From Lutraria lutraria (taxonomy: Eukaryota > Mollusca > Bivalvia > Venerida > Mactridae), in NCBI GenBank assembly GCA_964023205.1, contig OZ026842.1, positions 10,261,407 through 10,325,406 on the forward strand: a stretch of 64,000 nt of DNA. The letters are read 5' to 3'. The notes below the pieces were generated by a model. It worked only from the letters and a program-made list of their open reading frames with translations. It had not been told where the DNA came from and made no database searches. The translations under genes were made by a program, and so were the position numbers. Shown here one piece after another: positions 1-12,989 of this stretch. Each line of letters opens with the position of its first letter. Positions within the stretch are counted from its first letter, which is position 1.

Positions 1-500
1 AGATTTAGCAATAATTCGGGCTACATTTCTAGCAGAGTAAAATTTTCGCCGCCATGTTGTAGATAGCCATATCTTCAGCAACAGCATACTCGCATCACCA
101 TCCAGCCTTGTCGTCTTTTCTCTGTAACTATGACAACAGAATGTCTCGCTCAGAGGATAGCAGAAAAGAACAGCACACCATTTTAACCCCGCAGTTAGTA
201 GAGGACCAGCAAAAGCTCTATTTCCAAAGCCATATTCTCCAACATTTTGCATCGTAGGGATTCCATCCATTCTGCCACGCCTGTCGAAATAAAAGCTTAA
301 TATGAATTAGTAAATAAACAGTATCGGCCGTTGTCCATCCTTGTTATTGCTCCTAGACCAAGATCTAAGCTCAAAAAGAAACACGTATTTTTAAGCACAC
401 ATATTTGCAGCAATCTAGATACAGACAATAGACGCTATCGACTACCCGAGTAACATATTTCAATTCAAAGCTTACATCACACACCAAGTTGTTAACTTAC
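1..500. other. intron sequence of the transporter gene, no exon found
   Basis: This lies downstream of the last transporter exon seen (which ends at 501 on the minus strand). I looked on the minus strand for a continuation in the required phase and found none: the only AG acceptor followed by open sequence runs quickly into a stop and does not resemble the end of an SLC16 protein. The remaining exons therefore probably lie beyond the left edge. Confidence 0.5.
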
Positions 501-3500
501 CAGCCAGAGATGCTCCTATAAGTTGTCCTGCGGCCATAAAGAGAAGGAGACATCCGTAGCCATTAGCAAACCTTGGTAGACCAAGCAAGTCTATTAAAAT
601 CTTTACAAGTAATGTTCCAAAGCAACCGGAAAGGAATCCGAAGCAGACTGCGCATGTCATTAAAACCGGATACGTCTTGATGGTGGGAACGATGCATATA
701 CAAACACCGGAAAGGAAAAACGAGACCCCATATAAAACAAAAGCATTTACACTGGGGTGCTGATTCACAAAACCGTACGCAATCCTTCCGAACAGATTTG
801 CAACACCAAGTCCTGATATCAGCATAGCACTTCTGTCGGCGTCAATTCCTATGTTCGCACCGTGAGCAGCAAGATGAATATACAGAGCGGATATACCGCA
901 ACAAAATAGAAAAACATTAACACACAACATTACGTATCCCTTTTTCTTAAATGGCGTAATGTCAAGGATTGGCCGATCCTCTTTGATTTCCTTTCGTTTT
1001 ATAGGTCTCATAACTGCCCCTAAGGCACACATGTTAAGTGAAATAGCACCAAGTATCAACAAACTTTGTTTCCAATCATAAATATTGACGAGCCAGCGAA
1101 TCAGGGCCGGATACAAGAAGTTTCCAACGCCAACACCAGATGCAGCTACACCGGCAGCTATAGATATTTTCTCATCAAAGTAATATGATACAGCAGCTAT
1201 TGATGGAATGTATACAATACCCAGACCAACACCTGTAAAACAATTAAAAAATACTTCAGTCAATCATATTCAAGGCCTATTCAAAACGACTAGTCTTCTT
1301 CAATAAGTGGCCAGACAACGTACAAGTTCTGGACACAGTCTCATTTATAAAAGCAAACCCATCCATCACTCGTGGTACGTGAGCCTAATGTATTCATTTT
1401 TGAACAGGGTTGCTTGCAACCTTGTTCTTGGATACTATCAGTTTTTCAACCTCACAGCACCAATATCTAAAAATAGTAACAACTGGTTCCCCCTATCACA
1501 ACCGATAAGAAGTTCTACCCCAAACGCCAAATAAATAGTTCCAATGAGAAGACGGCATTCTGCCTTTAATTACGATTCTTTGTCATATCGATCATAATGT
1601 CCAAATACAAATGTACACATGGACCAAGTCTTGTTTATGGAGTATGAGTAAGTTATTTAATTAACTACATGTGATAAAAATATCAGTACATACCAGTTAG
1701 AACGCCGAATGTGAAGAAAAGAACGTAAAGATTGTCGGCGAAGTAACTTAGACAGAGGCCAGCACTGACCATCACACCACCAACCATGATTACCCGACGG
1801 AATCCGTATCTATTTGTTAGCATGCTTGCGATAGGTCCTGTAAGATACACAACCATGTACATGTACATATAATATAACTTCTATGGTTTGATGATACAGA
1901 CAGGACAGGAATAACAGGCTAAACTAAATAGGAATAAAAAGTCATTCAAATGAACGTTCAAGAAAGCATTATTACAACGCCACAATATGTTAGTAAATGT
2001 ATAATGTAAAAAACATCTAATAGTAAATGCAATAATAAATGTGTTCATTTGTCAATAGTAACAAACCAATGGTCAATAGACTCATATGTCAATAGTAACA
2101 ATCCAATGATAAAAAATACTCATTTGTCAATAGTAACAAGACTCAATTGTCAATAGACTCATTTGTCAATAGTAACAAGACTCAATTGTCAATAGACTCA
2201 TTTGTCAATAGTAACAACCTAATGGTCAATAGACTCATTTGTCAATGGTAGCACCCCAGTGGTCAATAGACTCGTTTGTAAATAGTAACGACACAATGGT
2301 CAATAGATTCATTTGTCAATAGTATCAATCCAATGATCAAAAATACTCATTTGTCAATAGTAACAACCCAATAGTCAATAGACTCATTTGTCAATAGTAA
2401 CAACCCAATAGTCAATAGACTCATTTGTCAATAGTAACAACCCAATAGTCAATAGACTCATTTGTCAATAGTATCCACACAATGGTCAATAGATTCATTT
2501 GTCAATAGTAACAATCCAATGGTCAATAGACTCATTTGTCAATAGTTTTTAGAGAGTCTACTAAGTGATGAATCTGTCCAATGAAAATCGTTCTCTAGAT
2601 ACTTAAAGAATACATTTATATGTCTACACATGACAGTTCATATAAAACAGGCAAATATTTGATACATTGTACACTTATACATTGTATAAAACTGAGGATT
2701 CCAGATATGGTTTTCATACATGGATTCTTCTGTTCACAAAGCATATTCACATAAAACTACTTGTTCTCTCGTTTAAAGCGATGTAATCACATCTATTGTA
2801 ACAGCTGTTCTCAATCGAAAAATGCAAGTAACGAGTTTCCATATTTTTTTATATTATACACCCCGAAATGTTGCATCTTTAATTTACAAAAATCATGGAT
2901 AAAGCTAGTTTTCATATCAGTAAGCAACTCTAAACCTAATACACTAGTATAATATTTATATCATTATTCATGTTGAAACATAATTGTAGTACAAATATGA
3001 TATAAACCTTGAAATTCGATAAATTATATGAATAAATGACAAAACAGTAAAAGAAAGAAGTGTTTGTGAAACACAAATGACCCCTAAAGGCCAACTAGAT
3101 ACATCATGTAGTATGACCTTGACCTTTGACCTACCGACCTCAAAATCAATAGGGGTCACATGTGATGATCAAACTCCCAACCAAATCTGAGGAGCTTAGG
3201 CAAAATAGTTCTCTACTTATTGCCCGGACAAGGTCTGGTTAGGACGGACCGACCAACCGACGGACCTACGGATCATCCGGCCGACATGTGCAAAGCAATA
3301 ATACTGTTTGTTGAATCATTGGACGTTCGTAACATTTTATAATCTGCACATCGGAGATATAGTTTAGTCACGGTGCATTATGGTTAAATGCAAACAAATT
3401 ATATATCTATGGATTGCATGACTTGAGTTTTAAATAATTCAATATACCGGAGATGATTATACGAAATGAAATTAAAGAAGAAGAGAATGCCCGTACCTGT

Positions 3501-3689
3501 CGCGTACATCATAGCAGTTGGCAAGGAACCCGCCCACGCTGTAACTGATTTGGGTTGTTTAAAAACATCCAGAAATATCACATTATAGACGCCTGTACTC
3601 CAGGCAAGCCCGTACGACATCACGTGTAACAGGAACGAACTTGCCAACACCACCCACGCCCAGCCTCCATCAATATCTCGTGACGTCAT
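501..3689 (-). CDS. monocarboxylate transporter-like protein (SLC16 family), 5' part, runs off window
   Basis: Integral plasma-membrane transporter of the major facilitator superfamily. Three minus-strand exons join in frame: 3497-3689, 1694-1837 and 501-1232, each with GT/AG borders, giving about 356 residues; the end of the protein (last membrane helices and C-tail) is missing. The start carries the SLC16 signature DGGWAWVV at residues 7-14. It is followed by TM1, a TGPIAS segment, a NRYGFRR loop, GVGLGIVYIP, and a basic central loop (KRKEIKED). The second half contains SGLGVANLFGRIAYG. MCT1 has an Asp-xxx-Arg pair in the matching helix; here Asn stands four residues before the Arg, as in many orphan members, so proton-coupled lactate transport should not be assumed. 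The substrate is unknown. An AG acceptor near 3712 suggests a separate 5'-UTR exon. Confidence 0.85.
2041..2547. repeat. 37-bp minisatellite inside transporter intron 1
   Basis: About 13-14 degenerate copies of a unit built around GTCAATAGACTCATTTGTCA followed by ATAGTAACAACCCAATA. The core GTCAATAG occurs twice per unit. Some units are truncated or carry ATCAAAAATACTCA variants. The array lies wholly between two coding exons and has no open frame of note. Confidence 0.85.
3085..3290. repeat. dispersed element with GACCTTTGACCTAC core
   Basis: Contains GACCTTGACCTTTGACCTAC and a tail of GGACGGACCGACC-type repeats. The same kind of core recurs near 59750, inside a MARS2 intron, and the GGACCGACCGAC tail recurs near 55740. 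The recurrence within one window marks it as an interspersed repeat; I cannot define its ends. Confidence 0.5.
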
Positions 3690-3719
3690 CGCTCACAGTG
3701 TACTGTGCCCACCTAAGAG

Positions 3720-4255
3720 TCTATAATGAAATAAACACATAAGTATTTGTTACAACCTTCTACATCAGAACTGATAAAAATATACTTGAACACAGTATCA
3801 CACATATCAATAGTGCATATGAAATAAGGACATTCTGAAAGTTTCCTTTCTTTAAATACTCACGAAACCTGAAAACAAAAGTACGCACATGCGCGTCGGA
3901 ATGTCTGTATTAGTTACGCGACCATCTCAATGAAATGATGTACTTTCACTGTCAGTAGTGAAGTCTGTAAAGTTCAAGGACTTTTTTAAGTCATTCACAT
4001 CTGTATGGGCACTATCATATCAGTTCATTTATACGAACGTGTTTTATGTTTATTACATTTTTAAAGCAAGTTATCAGCATACTGCCGCCTGTATTTGGTC
4101 ATTCAACCAAACGTATACAGCAAAATCTCTGAATGCCGGACCCCTTCCGGACTGAACAATTTCTTACATCTATTAGCAAACAATTAATGCCCTGATCGAA
4201 AGCTATTTATGTGTATTATTTCACACACACAGTTTGCAGTGTTTGAGTAAAAACG
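3720..4255. other. upstream region of the transporter gene
   Basis: AT-rich sequence upstream of the transporter start. It should hold its promoter and 5' UTR, but I see no clear TATA box or other decisive element, and no convincing coding region on either strand. Confidence 0.35.
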
Positions 4256-4259
4256 TATT

Positions 4260-4465
4260 GTATACAACAGACACCAGCAGGCACACGTCGTATCAACGTT
4301 AAAATGTGATTGAAATTAGGTTGCGACGTTGTTCAACTGTAATTCAACGTTAATCTGACGTTGTAAGTTCAACATTGTAAGTACGCTGAATCAACATTGT
4401 ATTGACGTTGTTTTTTTCTGACTTATGCATTTTGTCCAAAATTCAATGTTGTTTTTAACATAATT
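4260..4465. repeat. CAACGTT-rich interspersed element
   Basis: Multiple close variants of CAACGTT, GACGTTG and TCAACATTG on both strands, beginning with CAGCAGGCACACGTCG. The dense inverted motifs resemble a non-autonomous DNA element common in aquatic animal genomes. Borders are not resolved. Confidence 0.4.
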
Positions 4466-4703
4466 ATTTTCGACTCTTATGTTTGTATTATATGCATTCG
4501 ACCCTTAATAAAACAAAAAACAACAAGTCCTTGTCTTCGGTTAATCAGGTCTGCATGTCTACCTTAGTTCTACCTGATATATACATGTTATTTGGTCTGC
4601 ATGTCTACGAGGTCATACAAGCCGCTGATTATTATAGAACAACTTATTTGTTGACATGGTGAGACGTATAGTCAAAATACATAAAAACCCTACATCTAAC
4701 ATT

Positions 4704-4707
<4 letters not shown>

Positions 4708-4751
<44 letters not shown>
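4708..4751. repeat. (GA)n microsatellite
   Basis: An uninterrupted run of about 21 GA dinucleotides. It yields a meaningless Ser-Leu run when translated on the minus strand. Confidence 0.95.
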
Positions 4752-4753
<2 letters not shown>

Positions 4754-5066
4754 ATTTTACCTTAACAAAGACATATGATGAGACATTCGGTACATCAAAA
4801 CGTTTATAAGTGGATGTCATCAGCACTTAAGGTTTAATGAACTCAATAAAAACACTTAAATACATTAATTTTATAAGTTACATGCAAGGACTTAAGTTAC
4901 GTCGCATCATAATAAATTAGAAGTCAACGTACGAGTAAGATATTTCTCACGATTTACAAAAGTAATTGTTCCGTTTAACATCACTAAGGCGCATTTCTAC
5001 GTTTCTATCGTTCAGGCTCAACGAAACCGCTGACCGATCGGTCAAACGTATTACGCAAGTAACACA

Positions 5067-5247
5067 TACAATCAAACATGTGTTAGGAGCCACCTCCGAA
5101 TAAAGCCACCCTGTGAATACAGGTATTTTTTTTTGAAAACCGTCATTGATTATCTAAAACAAAATGATTTCCGAATAAAGGTCACCTGTCATTAAAGGCC
5201 AATTATGACTTTCCCTAGGGAGGTCTTTGTCTACAGGCTTGACTGTA
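5067..5247. mobile_element. MITE of the CAGTCAAACCTGT family, copy 1
   Basis: Starts with ATCAAACATGTGTTAGGAG and ends with GGCTTGACTGTA, matching the inverted ends of the intact copy at 52606-52774. Inside are the family marks GCCACCTCCGAATAAAG and GACTTTCCCTAGGGAGG. This copy is diverged. Confidence 0.7.
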
Positions 5248-5249
5248 TA

Positions 5250-6575
5250 GTTAAGTGACCCATTATTGGCCTACATGTAACATTATATCGACCTGATTAA
5301 TGTCATGGATAAGTGAGTAATTTCACTCTCGTGTTGTTCATTGACCTTTTGTATATACTAAACATACCTCCGATAAAAAAAAAAATATACGCTAGTTCTC
5401 CACTCGGTATAACTTGACCGGGTAAACAGATTGCTAGCATTATGTTCAATATCTACTATGTTTACTTCAGTGACATGGTGTACGATTTATTCAGTTTCAG
5501 GTACTTGAAAGGTCGAAGTAATAACCGAGAGAGTTATCACTATAGACAGCTGATTCATAACAAGTGAAAACAAAGTGTTTTTGATAAAGCTGACCAGTTA
5601 TAAGTACAAGGCCTAAAAAGAAGTTCGTTTCTTGTTACATGCATATTAAAAACAAGGTAGGTAGGTCCAAATGTTTTTAACCCTTGAAAGCGTACACGGA
5701 AAGATACAAAAAGTAAGAATGTGAACATATCGTACCTAAGGCCAAATCAAATAAAACTCTGAAGTTCATGATCGCGGGGAAACAAGGATATGTTTGGTAA
5801 ACAGAAACAAGCATTTTTTGACGCTTAAAAGATTTTATTAATATTTACGTTAACATGTCAGACAGGTTATACAGGTTGAATATTCGGTCAAAAATAAGAA
5901 AAGTCTCCCTTAAGGGCTTTTTAACACGCTTTTAATTTTTTGACCACTAAATGATACTCGGAGAAACTGAGTGCTAAAATCTGCTTGTCATTCGATATTC
6001 GGTTAAACGAAGGAATGTATCACCATTGATCGAGTCTGTCCATGCAGGCATCACGTGTTTTGTTAAGCACGAGGCATAGCCTACTTCCCATAGCCAGATT
6101 CATAGAACGTTTATATATAGTGTGCTTCAAACAAGATAAATATATAATTAGATGTTATCACGCTGTAGAAAAAACACATGCTATCAGGCTACTATAAGTA
6201 TTTAATTATTTTCGTATTTAGTACATTAAATAAATGATGCGTTCATAAAGTATAAAGTTCTTACCTTTCAAACAAAAAAATTGATTAATTTAATCCAATA
6301 CTGCTCTTCCTGAGATATGTTTAAATTCTTTACAAGTTGAGCAATTTTCTTTTTATGATTAATTATATCCATTTATTCGTTTAAGTTTGAATAGTTCGTA
6401 AAGTCATACAACTCTCTCACGTACACTTTTCTCGTTAGTGCTTTGTTGAACGCCGTATGATCAGAGTATCATAGTACTCGAAGTTCAGTGTATGTATACT
6501 CAACATCTTTATCTAGGAACCAATTTCTAGTAAAGTACTGCATACAATACACAGATTGCAAATACATGATATCTA
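5250..6575. other. gene-free AT-rich stretch
   Basis: No open frame of protein-like composition, no RNA gene and no repeat I could define. It ends where the 31-bp satellite starts. Confidence 0.5.
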
Positions 6576-6576
6576 T

Positions 6577-8455
6577 GATCAGTGATCAGTATACAAGGAC
6601 ATGATATTGTGTGTAATCAGTATACAAGGACATTATATTGTGTGTAATCAATATACAAGGACATGATATTGTGTGTAAACAGTATACAAGGACATTATAT
6701 GGTGTGTAATCAGTATACAAGGACATGATATTGTGTGTAATCAATATACAAGGACATGATATTGTATGTAAACAATATACAAGGACATGATATTGTGTAA
6801 TCAATATACAAGGACATGATATTGTATGTAATCAGTATACAAGGACATGGTATTGTGTGTAATCAATATACAAGAACATGATATTGTGTGTAATCATGCA
6901 GTATACAAGGACATGATATTGTATGTTAACAATATACAAGGACATAATATTGTGTGTAATCAATATACAATGACATGATATTGTGTGTAATCAGTATACA
7001 AGGACATGATATTGTGTGTTATCAATATACAAGGACATGCTATTGTGTGTAATCAATATACAATGACATGATATTGTGTGTAATCAGTATACAAGGACAT
7101 GATATTGTGTGTAATCAATATACAAGGACATGCTATTGTATGTAATCAATATACAAGGACATGATATTGTGTGTAATCAATATACAAGGACATGATATTG
7201 TATGCAAACAATATACAAGGACATGATATTGTGTGTAAACAGTATACAAGGACATGATATTGTATGTAAACAATATACAAGGACATGATATTGTGTGTAA
7301 TCAATATACAAGGACATGATATTGTGTGTAATCAGTATACAAGGACATGATATTGTGTGTAATCAATATACAAGGACATGATAGTGTGTGTAATCAATAT
7401 ACAAGGACATGATATTGTATGTAATCAATATACAAGGACATGATATTGTGTGTAATCAATATACAAGGACATGATATTGTGTGTAATCAGTATACAAGGA
7501 CATGATATTGCGTCTAAACAATATACAAGGACATGATATTGTGTGTAATCAGTATACAAGGACATGATATTGCGTCTAAACAATATACAAGGACATGATA
7601 TTGTGTGTAATCAGTATACAAGGACATGATATTGTGTGTAAGCAATATACAAGGACATGCTATTGTATATAAACAGTATACAAGGTCATGATAATGTGTG
7701 TAATCAGTATACAAGGACATGATATTGTGTGTAATCAATATACAAGGACATGACATTGTGTGTAAACAATATACAAGGACATGATATTGTGTGTAAACAA
7801 TATACAAGGACATGATATTGTGTGTAATCAATATACAAGGACATGATATTGTGTGTAAACAATATACAAGGACATGATATTGTGTGTAAACAATATAAAA
7901 GGACATGATATTGTGTGTAATCAATATACAAGGACATGATATTGTGTGTAATCAGTATACAAGGACATGATATTGTGTGTAATCAGTATACAAGGACATG
8001 ATATTGTGTGTAAACAATATACAAGGACATGATATTGCATATAAACAGTGTACAAGGACATGATATTGTGTGTAAACAATATACAAGGACATGATATTGT
8101 GTGTAATCAGTATACAAGGACATGATATTGTGTGTAATCAATATACAAGGACATGACATTGTGTGTAATCAGTATACAAGGACATGATATTGTGTGTAAT
8201 CAATATACAAGGACATGATATTGTGTGTTATCAATATACAAGGACATGATATTGTGTGTAATCAATATACAAGGACATGATATTGTGTGTAATCAATATA
8301 CAAGGGCATGATATTGTGTGTAATCAATATACAAGGACATGATATTGTGTGTAATCAATATACAAGGACATGATATTGTGTGTAATCAATATACAAGGAC
8401 ATGATATTGTGTGTAATCAATATACAAGGACATGACAGTGTGTGTGATCAGTATA
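6577..8455. repeat. 31-bp satellite, about 60 copies
   Basis: Tandem copies of a 31-bp unit built on ATACAAGGACATGATATTG followed by TGTGTAATCA. Copies differ mainly at two places, AATCAATA/AATCAGTA/AAACAATA and TGTGTG/TGTATG. Because 31 is not a multiple of three, each unit shifts the frame, and the minus strand reads as a 31-residue protein repeat (…CPCILITHNIMSLY…). That is an artefact of few stop codons in the unit, not a gene. Confidence 0.95.
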
Positions 8456-8619
8456 CAGCGGCATGGCATCGCGCTTTTTTAACAAAGAGATTGACTTTTT
8501 ATGTTGATGCATATTATAATGTTTTACAGAACGCGAATCTGGCTTTTCTATATTCTATCATCGATAATTCATTTTTATTGTAAAGTTTAGTTAGTAAATA
8601 CCTTAATAAAAAAAGGTAA

Positions 8620-9150
8620 ACCAACATAATCATGTTGCATTTATTGACTTTCAAAAAGCTTATGATTCAGTGAATCGTAATGGTAAATATAGTATTAAAG
8701 GCAATTTGTTTAGATCTATCAAATCTATTTATAATGAAGTTAAATATCTTATTAGAACTAATCTTGGAAATACAGAAACATGTAGATGTATTGATTGACT
8801 TTGACAATAATGTTCCTTAAAGACCTACATTTTTTTTTTCTAGTATATATTAATAATATGTTGATTAGTTGTATTAACACACATTGAACTAAGCTTTTTC
8901 TCTATAGTACAGATATTTTTTCTTTCAATGCTTGCAGATGAGAAGGTTTACAAATTGAATACAATGACGTAAGCGCGTTATGTGACAGTTAAAGATGTAT
9001 TGATGAAACTAAAAAAACTGTTATAAGAGGGGCGGACGGATATCTCAAAACGAAAATTGTTTTTATACAAAAATAATGTGATAGAAATTGTTAACACTTT
9101 TACTTATATGTCGATATACTTCTCACCAATAGATCATCATTGTAAAAAAT
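8620..9150 (+). pseudogene. decayed non-LTR retrotransposon reverse transcriptase fragment
   Basis: Reading across frames on the plus strand gives FIDFQKAYDSVNR, the reverse-transcriptase motif with the first catalytic Asp region of LINE elements. It is followed by RSIKSIYNEVKYLIRTN and later FLYKNNVIEIVNTFTYM, which resembles the stretch after the FADD box of jockey- or CR1-like elements. The expected YADD/FADD region falls in frameshifted sequence, and stops interrupt every frame, so the element is dead. It directly follows the 31-bp satellite. Confidence 0.7.
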
Positions 9151-9249
9151 GCCCAAGTCTTCGTCAGCAAAAAGATTGTTATTGGAAATTGAACGATAAT
9201 TCGATTTTATATAGCCGGCACTCTCTCGGTGCGCATGAATTTTATGCGG

Positions 9250-9365
9250 ACCAAAGTACTACATTTTTGTATTTGTTAAACTAGTTCCTTAGTTACAGTG
9301 TAAGTCTTTGCAAGTTCAGTTTCTATGAGTAACTTCAGTACTTTGATTATATTAGTAAATTGTTG
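9250..9365. repeat. interspersed repeat tail shared with 60760-60855
   Basis: The stretch with GTTACAGTGTAAGTCTTTGC, AAGTTCAG, ATGAGTAACTTCAGTACTTT and GAT-ATATT matches the sequence near 60770-60850 at roughly 75-80% by eye. It may be the 3' end of the neighbouring LINE or a separate element. Confidence 0.45.
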
Positions 9366-9470
9366 TATATTCCATTTCATACCCGTTTCAAGTTTGTTCA
9401 ATTATATTATTTAGATCTGAACTCTGCTGTTCAGAGAATGTAAATGGCGTAGAAAATGTTCTAAGATACC

Positions 9471-9755
9471 CCAACCGTGGCCGAGTGGTTAGGGTGTCCG
9501 CTTTCGGAGCGGGAGATCGAAGGTTCGAATCCCAGTGGAAACTGGGTTAGAACTGATGCGGTCGTTGGGTGAGCCGCCAGCTAGTTAAATAATGGTTACT
9601 GTAGGCCCATCTCAGCCGGACACCCGGCAAGAAGGAGAAGGGATTCGGGAGGAACTGTGCGAACATAAGATAGGTGTCTCATAAGCCAACTTGGCTGGAC
9701 CTTTCAATAGGGGTGACACTATAATAAACGAAACCTTTACCTTTACCTGTTCTCA
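9471..9755 (+). mobile_element. tRNA-derived SINE
   Basis: The head looks like a tRNA of the Ser/Leu type: an A-box-like GTGGCCGAGTGGTTAGGG, a stem-loop with CCGC…GCGG, and a B-box GGTTCGAATCCC. A non-tRNA body follows, and a tail of CCTTTACCTTTACC repeats ends it. The B-box and long tail argue for a SINE rather than a functional tRNA gene. Confidence 0.8.
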
Positions 9756-9759
9756 TTTA

Positions 9760-12700
9760 TGAATATCGATCTAAAGGTTTTTGATGCTGGGAGGACTACA
9801 TATATTAAATGATGATGTTTTCGGCGACCTAGGTACATTAATTACCTCCCTTAATTGTAGAATTTCGATTGTAAATTCTCACAATAAGCTGAAGTCATTA
9901 TGTTTGTCTATCTATGTCTCTGGTCTATGTTATGAAATGCTTGTACATTTTGGTAACATTGGTCAAACAAGATGTGGCTTCATAAGTTAAAAAGCAACAA
10001 TCTTTAAATTTTTGCCAATGGTTTTGGTTAATTTGGGAAAACAAAAATATGTTAACAGCCAACAGATCAGTAAAAGCAATTATGTTTTGCTAAATGCTTA
10101 CAAAATCTGCAGTTAATATTATAAGTAAGTGCTAGAATTCTACATGCAGTATACCGAACAGTCATGAAGGAGGTTATAAAATCAGGTAGGAAGCTGTTTT
10201 GTTCTGTACATCACCGAGAGTCTCTTCTGTATCGTTAACACTTGGTCTAGTTTAGTCTAGTTAATACTACAGAACATTTGACTCAGCACAATACACGGTT
10301 TTAAACCATTTCATGTTTTATCTTGTTCATAGAAATACAATCTTAATTAGAATAATTCCTATATACCTGATATTATCTCTCAATGTGATAAAAATGTTTA
10401 AATCTGAGACGTACATAACAGTTGGTTTTCAAGGAAAATGAATACTGACATGTACAATATTTACGCTACTTACAGAGAAAGAAGTACACCGTGTATTTAT
10501 AACGTATACTGAATATTAGTAAATGGGTTGAGAGTTCACACGATAGAAAGCTGATGTCAAAATGAACGTTTCTTACGCTATATACATGTAAATACTTTAT
10601 ACACATGATTCGCATTTCAATACTGAAACTTCTGAAACTTGTGGATTAGCTTTTAACGCAATACATTGTACGTACGAATGATCAACCATTGTATACAACA
10701 CTAAATGGGGAGTCCCAAAACGCGTGTATAATTAATGATGGTACGATGTACTATCAATAACAAAATATTGATAAAATTATTAAGTACATATGTATTAAAA
10801 ACAATTAGAAAGCAGTGAACCATTGAGAACGTGCCACCACTGCTCACCAAGAATCTATATAAATGTGCAGAAAGTGGTTCGTACAGATTAATAGTTAGAT
10901 CTAATTCTAAAGTAGCGTAAATCATTGTATAACCACAGTCTCTGCCGAGAAATATCTCTTATTCTTTATTTTGTGTCATTCCTTTACACGAGAAAATCCA
11001 CCGAATTGGGTATATTCCAGTCCCTTGGTATTTCAGCAACAATTAATTAAAGATAAAATCATGTAAAATTGGCGCGCTTAAATTATTCATATCTAGTCGA
11101 TTATTGAAATTTCACCAGAAGTTCACGCTGTATACATGAACGTTTATAAATCTATCGATGATGATACAATATAAAATAAAAAATTCTCTTTCTTTTCAAC
11201 TCGGAAATAAATTATAATACATGTATATACGCGTAAATATTTTTCTTTATTTTGCACAAACAGTATTTTTATGCGTTAACGAAGTTCGAAGGCTCCATGT
11301 TTACACTGGCGAGCTGTCATGTCGCCTAAATTAATCCGAACACCAAAACAACATGATTTATTCATCATAACCAGAGGTTCATAAAGTAATACACCACCCA
11401 CACTAATATTTGTATTATATTAAACTAGTCGCCGATAAGTGTTGAACTTTACTGAAGTCGACTTTAATGTTTCTTATGATTGACATGTTTTCTTTATATC
11501 AAACATATTCATTCCTTGTTTTCTTCACCTTTACCTTTGACCGGATGTCTGACCTAACTATTTTGCCTTGGTGAACACGTTACATGCCGTAAGAAGCAAT
11601 TCCAGATTGCAGATGGAAGGGGGATAATGTTAGATTTTGTAGAACAACGGAGGGGAGGGGTTCAGTTATAGACTCTTTGATTTACTCATCATGTAGTCCA
11701 ATAACAAGGTAGTAAAGCCCTCTTGCCCCCCCCCTCCCCCGAGCCGGTTCCTACAGCAACAATAATTATATTGGCATACATATGTATACTGCGCTGAGAC
11801 AATTCTTTAACACTTACAGATGTGGCCACAGAGGGTCCGTTTTAGCTCTTAGTAATGCTTGTAGTACCTTAGCAATGAAGATTGCTTGATATTAACATAT
11901 TTCGATGTTAATGGTGTGGGTATAGATGGATAGAATCAAGCGCAGCATGACTGAGCGTATTATTTCTGTTTTAAAACAATCACAACAGTTACCCTGGTGT
12001 TAACTTCTATACCAGTCCTATTAACACATACCATACTCATGTATTATAAACATACATGTATATCTATATCAAGGACTTATATTCAGCTTTTAACTATTTT
12101 TATATACCAAAAATACAAGTTTAGATGCGTCAGTGATATGTAGTTAATTTAAAATATTTAGAGCATCAAGTACAAGAACATTGTCGGATAGAGTTTCTTA
12201 TGTTATGAAAAAGGTACCGTGTATGATGTTCTATGGTATATCAAGTTTTCATCTTATGTCCATAAAGCAGAACATACAACGTAACGGCTTATAGATGGCT
12301 GTATATATGTATACACTTACTCTAGTCAATTAATCATTCTTTTTATTCATACATTAATAGGAAATGGAAAAGTTCATTGAATGATAAGTTGAGAGGTCGT
12401 TTAATGGAACTAGATAAAAACTCAATTAAATAGTAAATTGATAAACATCGAATTTTAATACTCGAAACGTGTATATTATAATACGAAAACTTCAATGTGA
12501 TCTAGGCGCTTTCATTGATATAGAAGTATATACATGTACTTTGACCGGGTTGTCATACAAGCGTTTATGATAGCCAATAATGTACATACAGGGAGTACTC
12601 TATTTTGAATTTACATTCTATATACATTTATTATATTCGTGCATTCAAATTAAAAAGACTGATGTTCCGTACATTAAACTTCATACTCTAATAAATAAAC

Positions 12701-12800
12701 TAAGGATGGATGAAGTGTGTCATGTATACATACATGTATAGTTAAGATAACTCATGATCAACCCACGATCGTAGTTATTAAGTCATGCATTTTTTATATG
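9760..12800. other. gene-free AT-rich stretch
   Basis: About 3 kb with short open frames only, none protein-like. A C-rich patch with runs of CCCCCCCC and CCCCC sits at 11725-11745. There is no recognisable RNA gene or complete transposon. Confidence 0.5.
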
Positions 12801-12801
12801 T

Positions 12802-12986
12802 TCAGTCAAACATGTGTTACCGGTCACCTCCGAATGAAGGCCATCTTGTGAATAAAATGTCATTCTTTTAAAAACCATCATAATTTTTTTTTAACAAAAT
12901 GACTTCCGAATCATGAAAAGGATATCAATAAATGCTATATCATGTCTTTCGCAGGGGTGGCCTTTGTTCAGTAGTTTGACAGTATG
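12802..12986. mobile_element. MITE of the CAGTCAAACCTGT family, copy 2
   Basis: Begins TTCAGTCAAACATGTGTTAC, continues CGGTCACCTCCGAATGAAGG and ends AGTAGTTTGACAGTA. Same inverted ends and internal CACCTCCGAAT mark as the other copies. Confidence 0.7.
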
Positions 12987-12989
12987 TCC

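Noticed and set aside
6577..8455. Possible CRISPR array (regular 31-bp repeats)
   Set aside because: There are no unique spacers; the whole unit repeats. The surroundings are animal DNA with introns and SINEs.
9471..9545. Functional tRNA gene
   Set aside because: The promoter boxes are good but the sequence runs into a SINE body and repeat tail; no clean acceptor stem.
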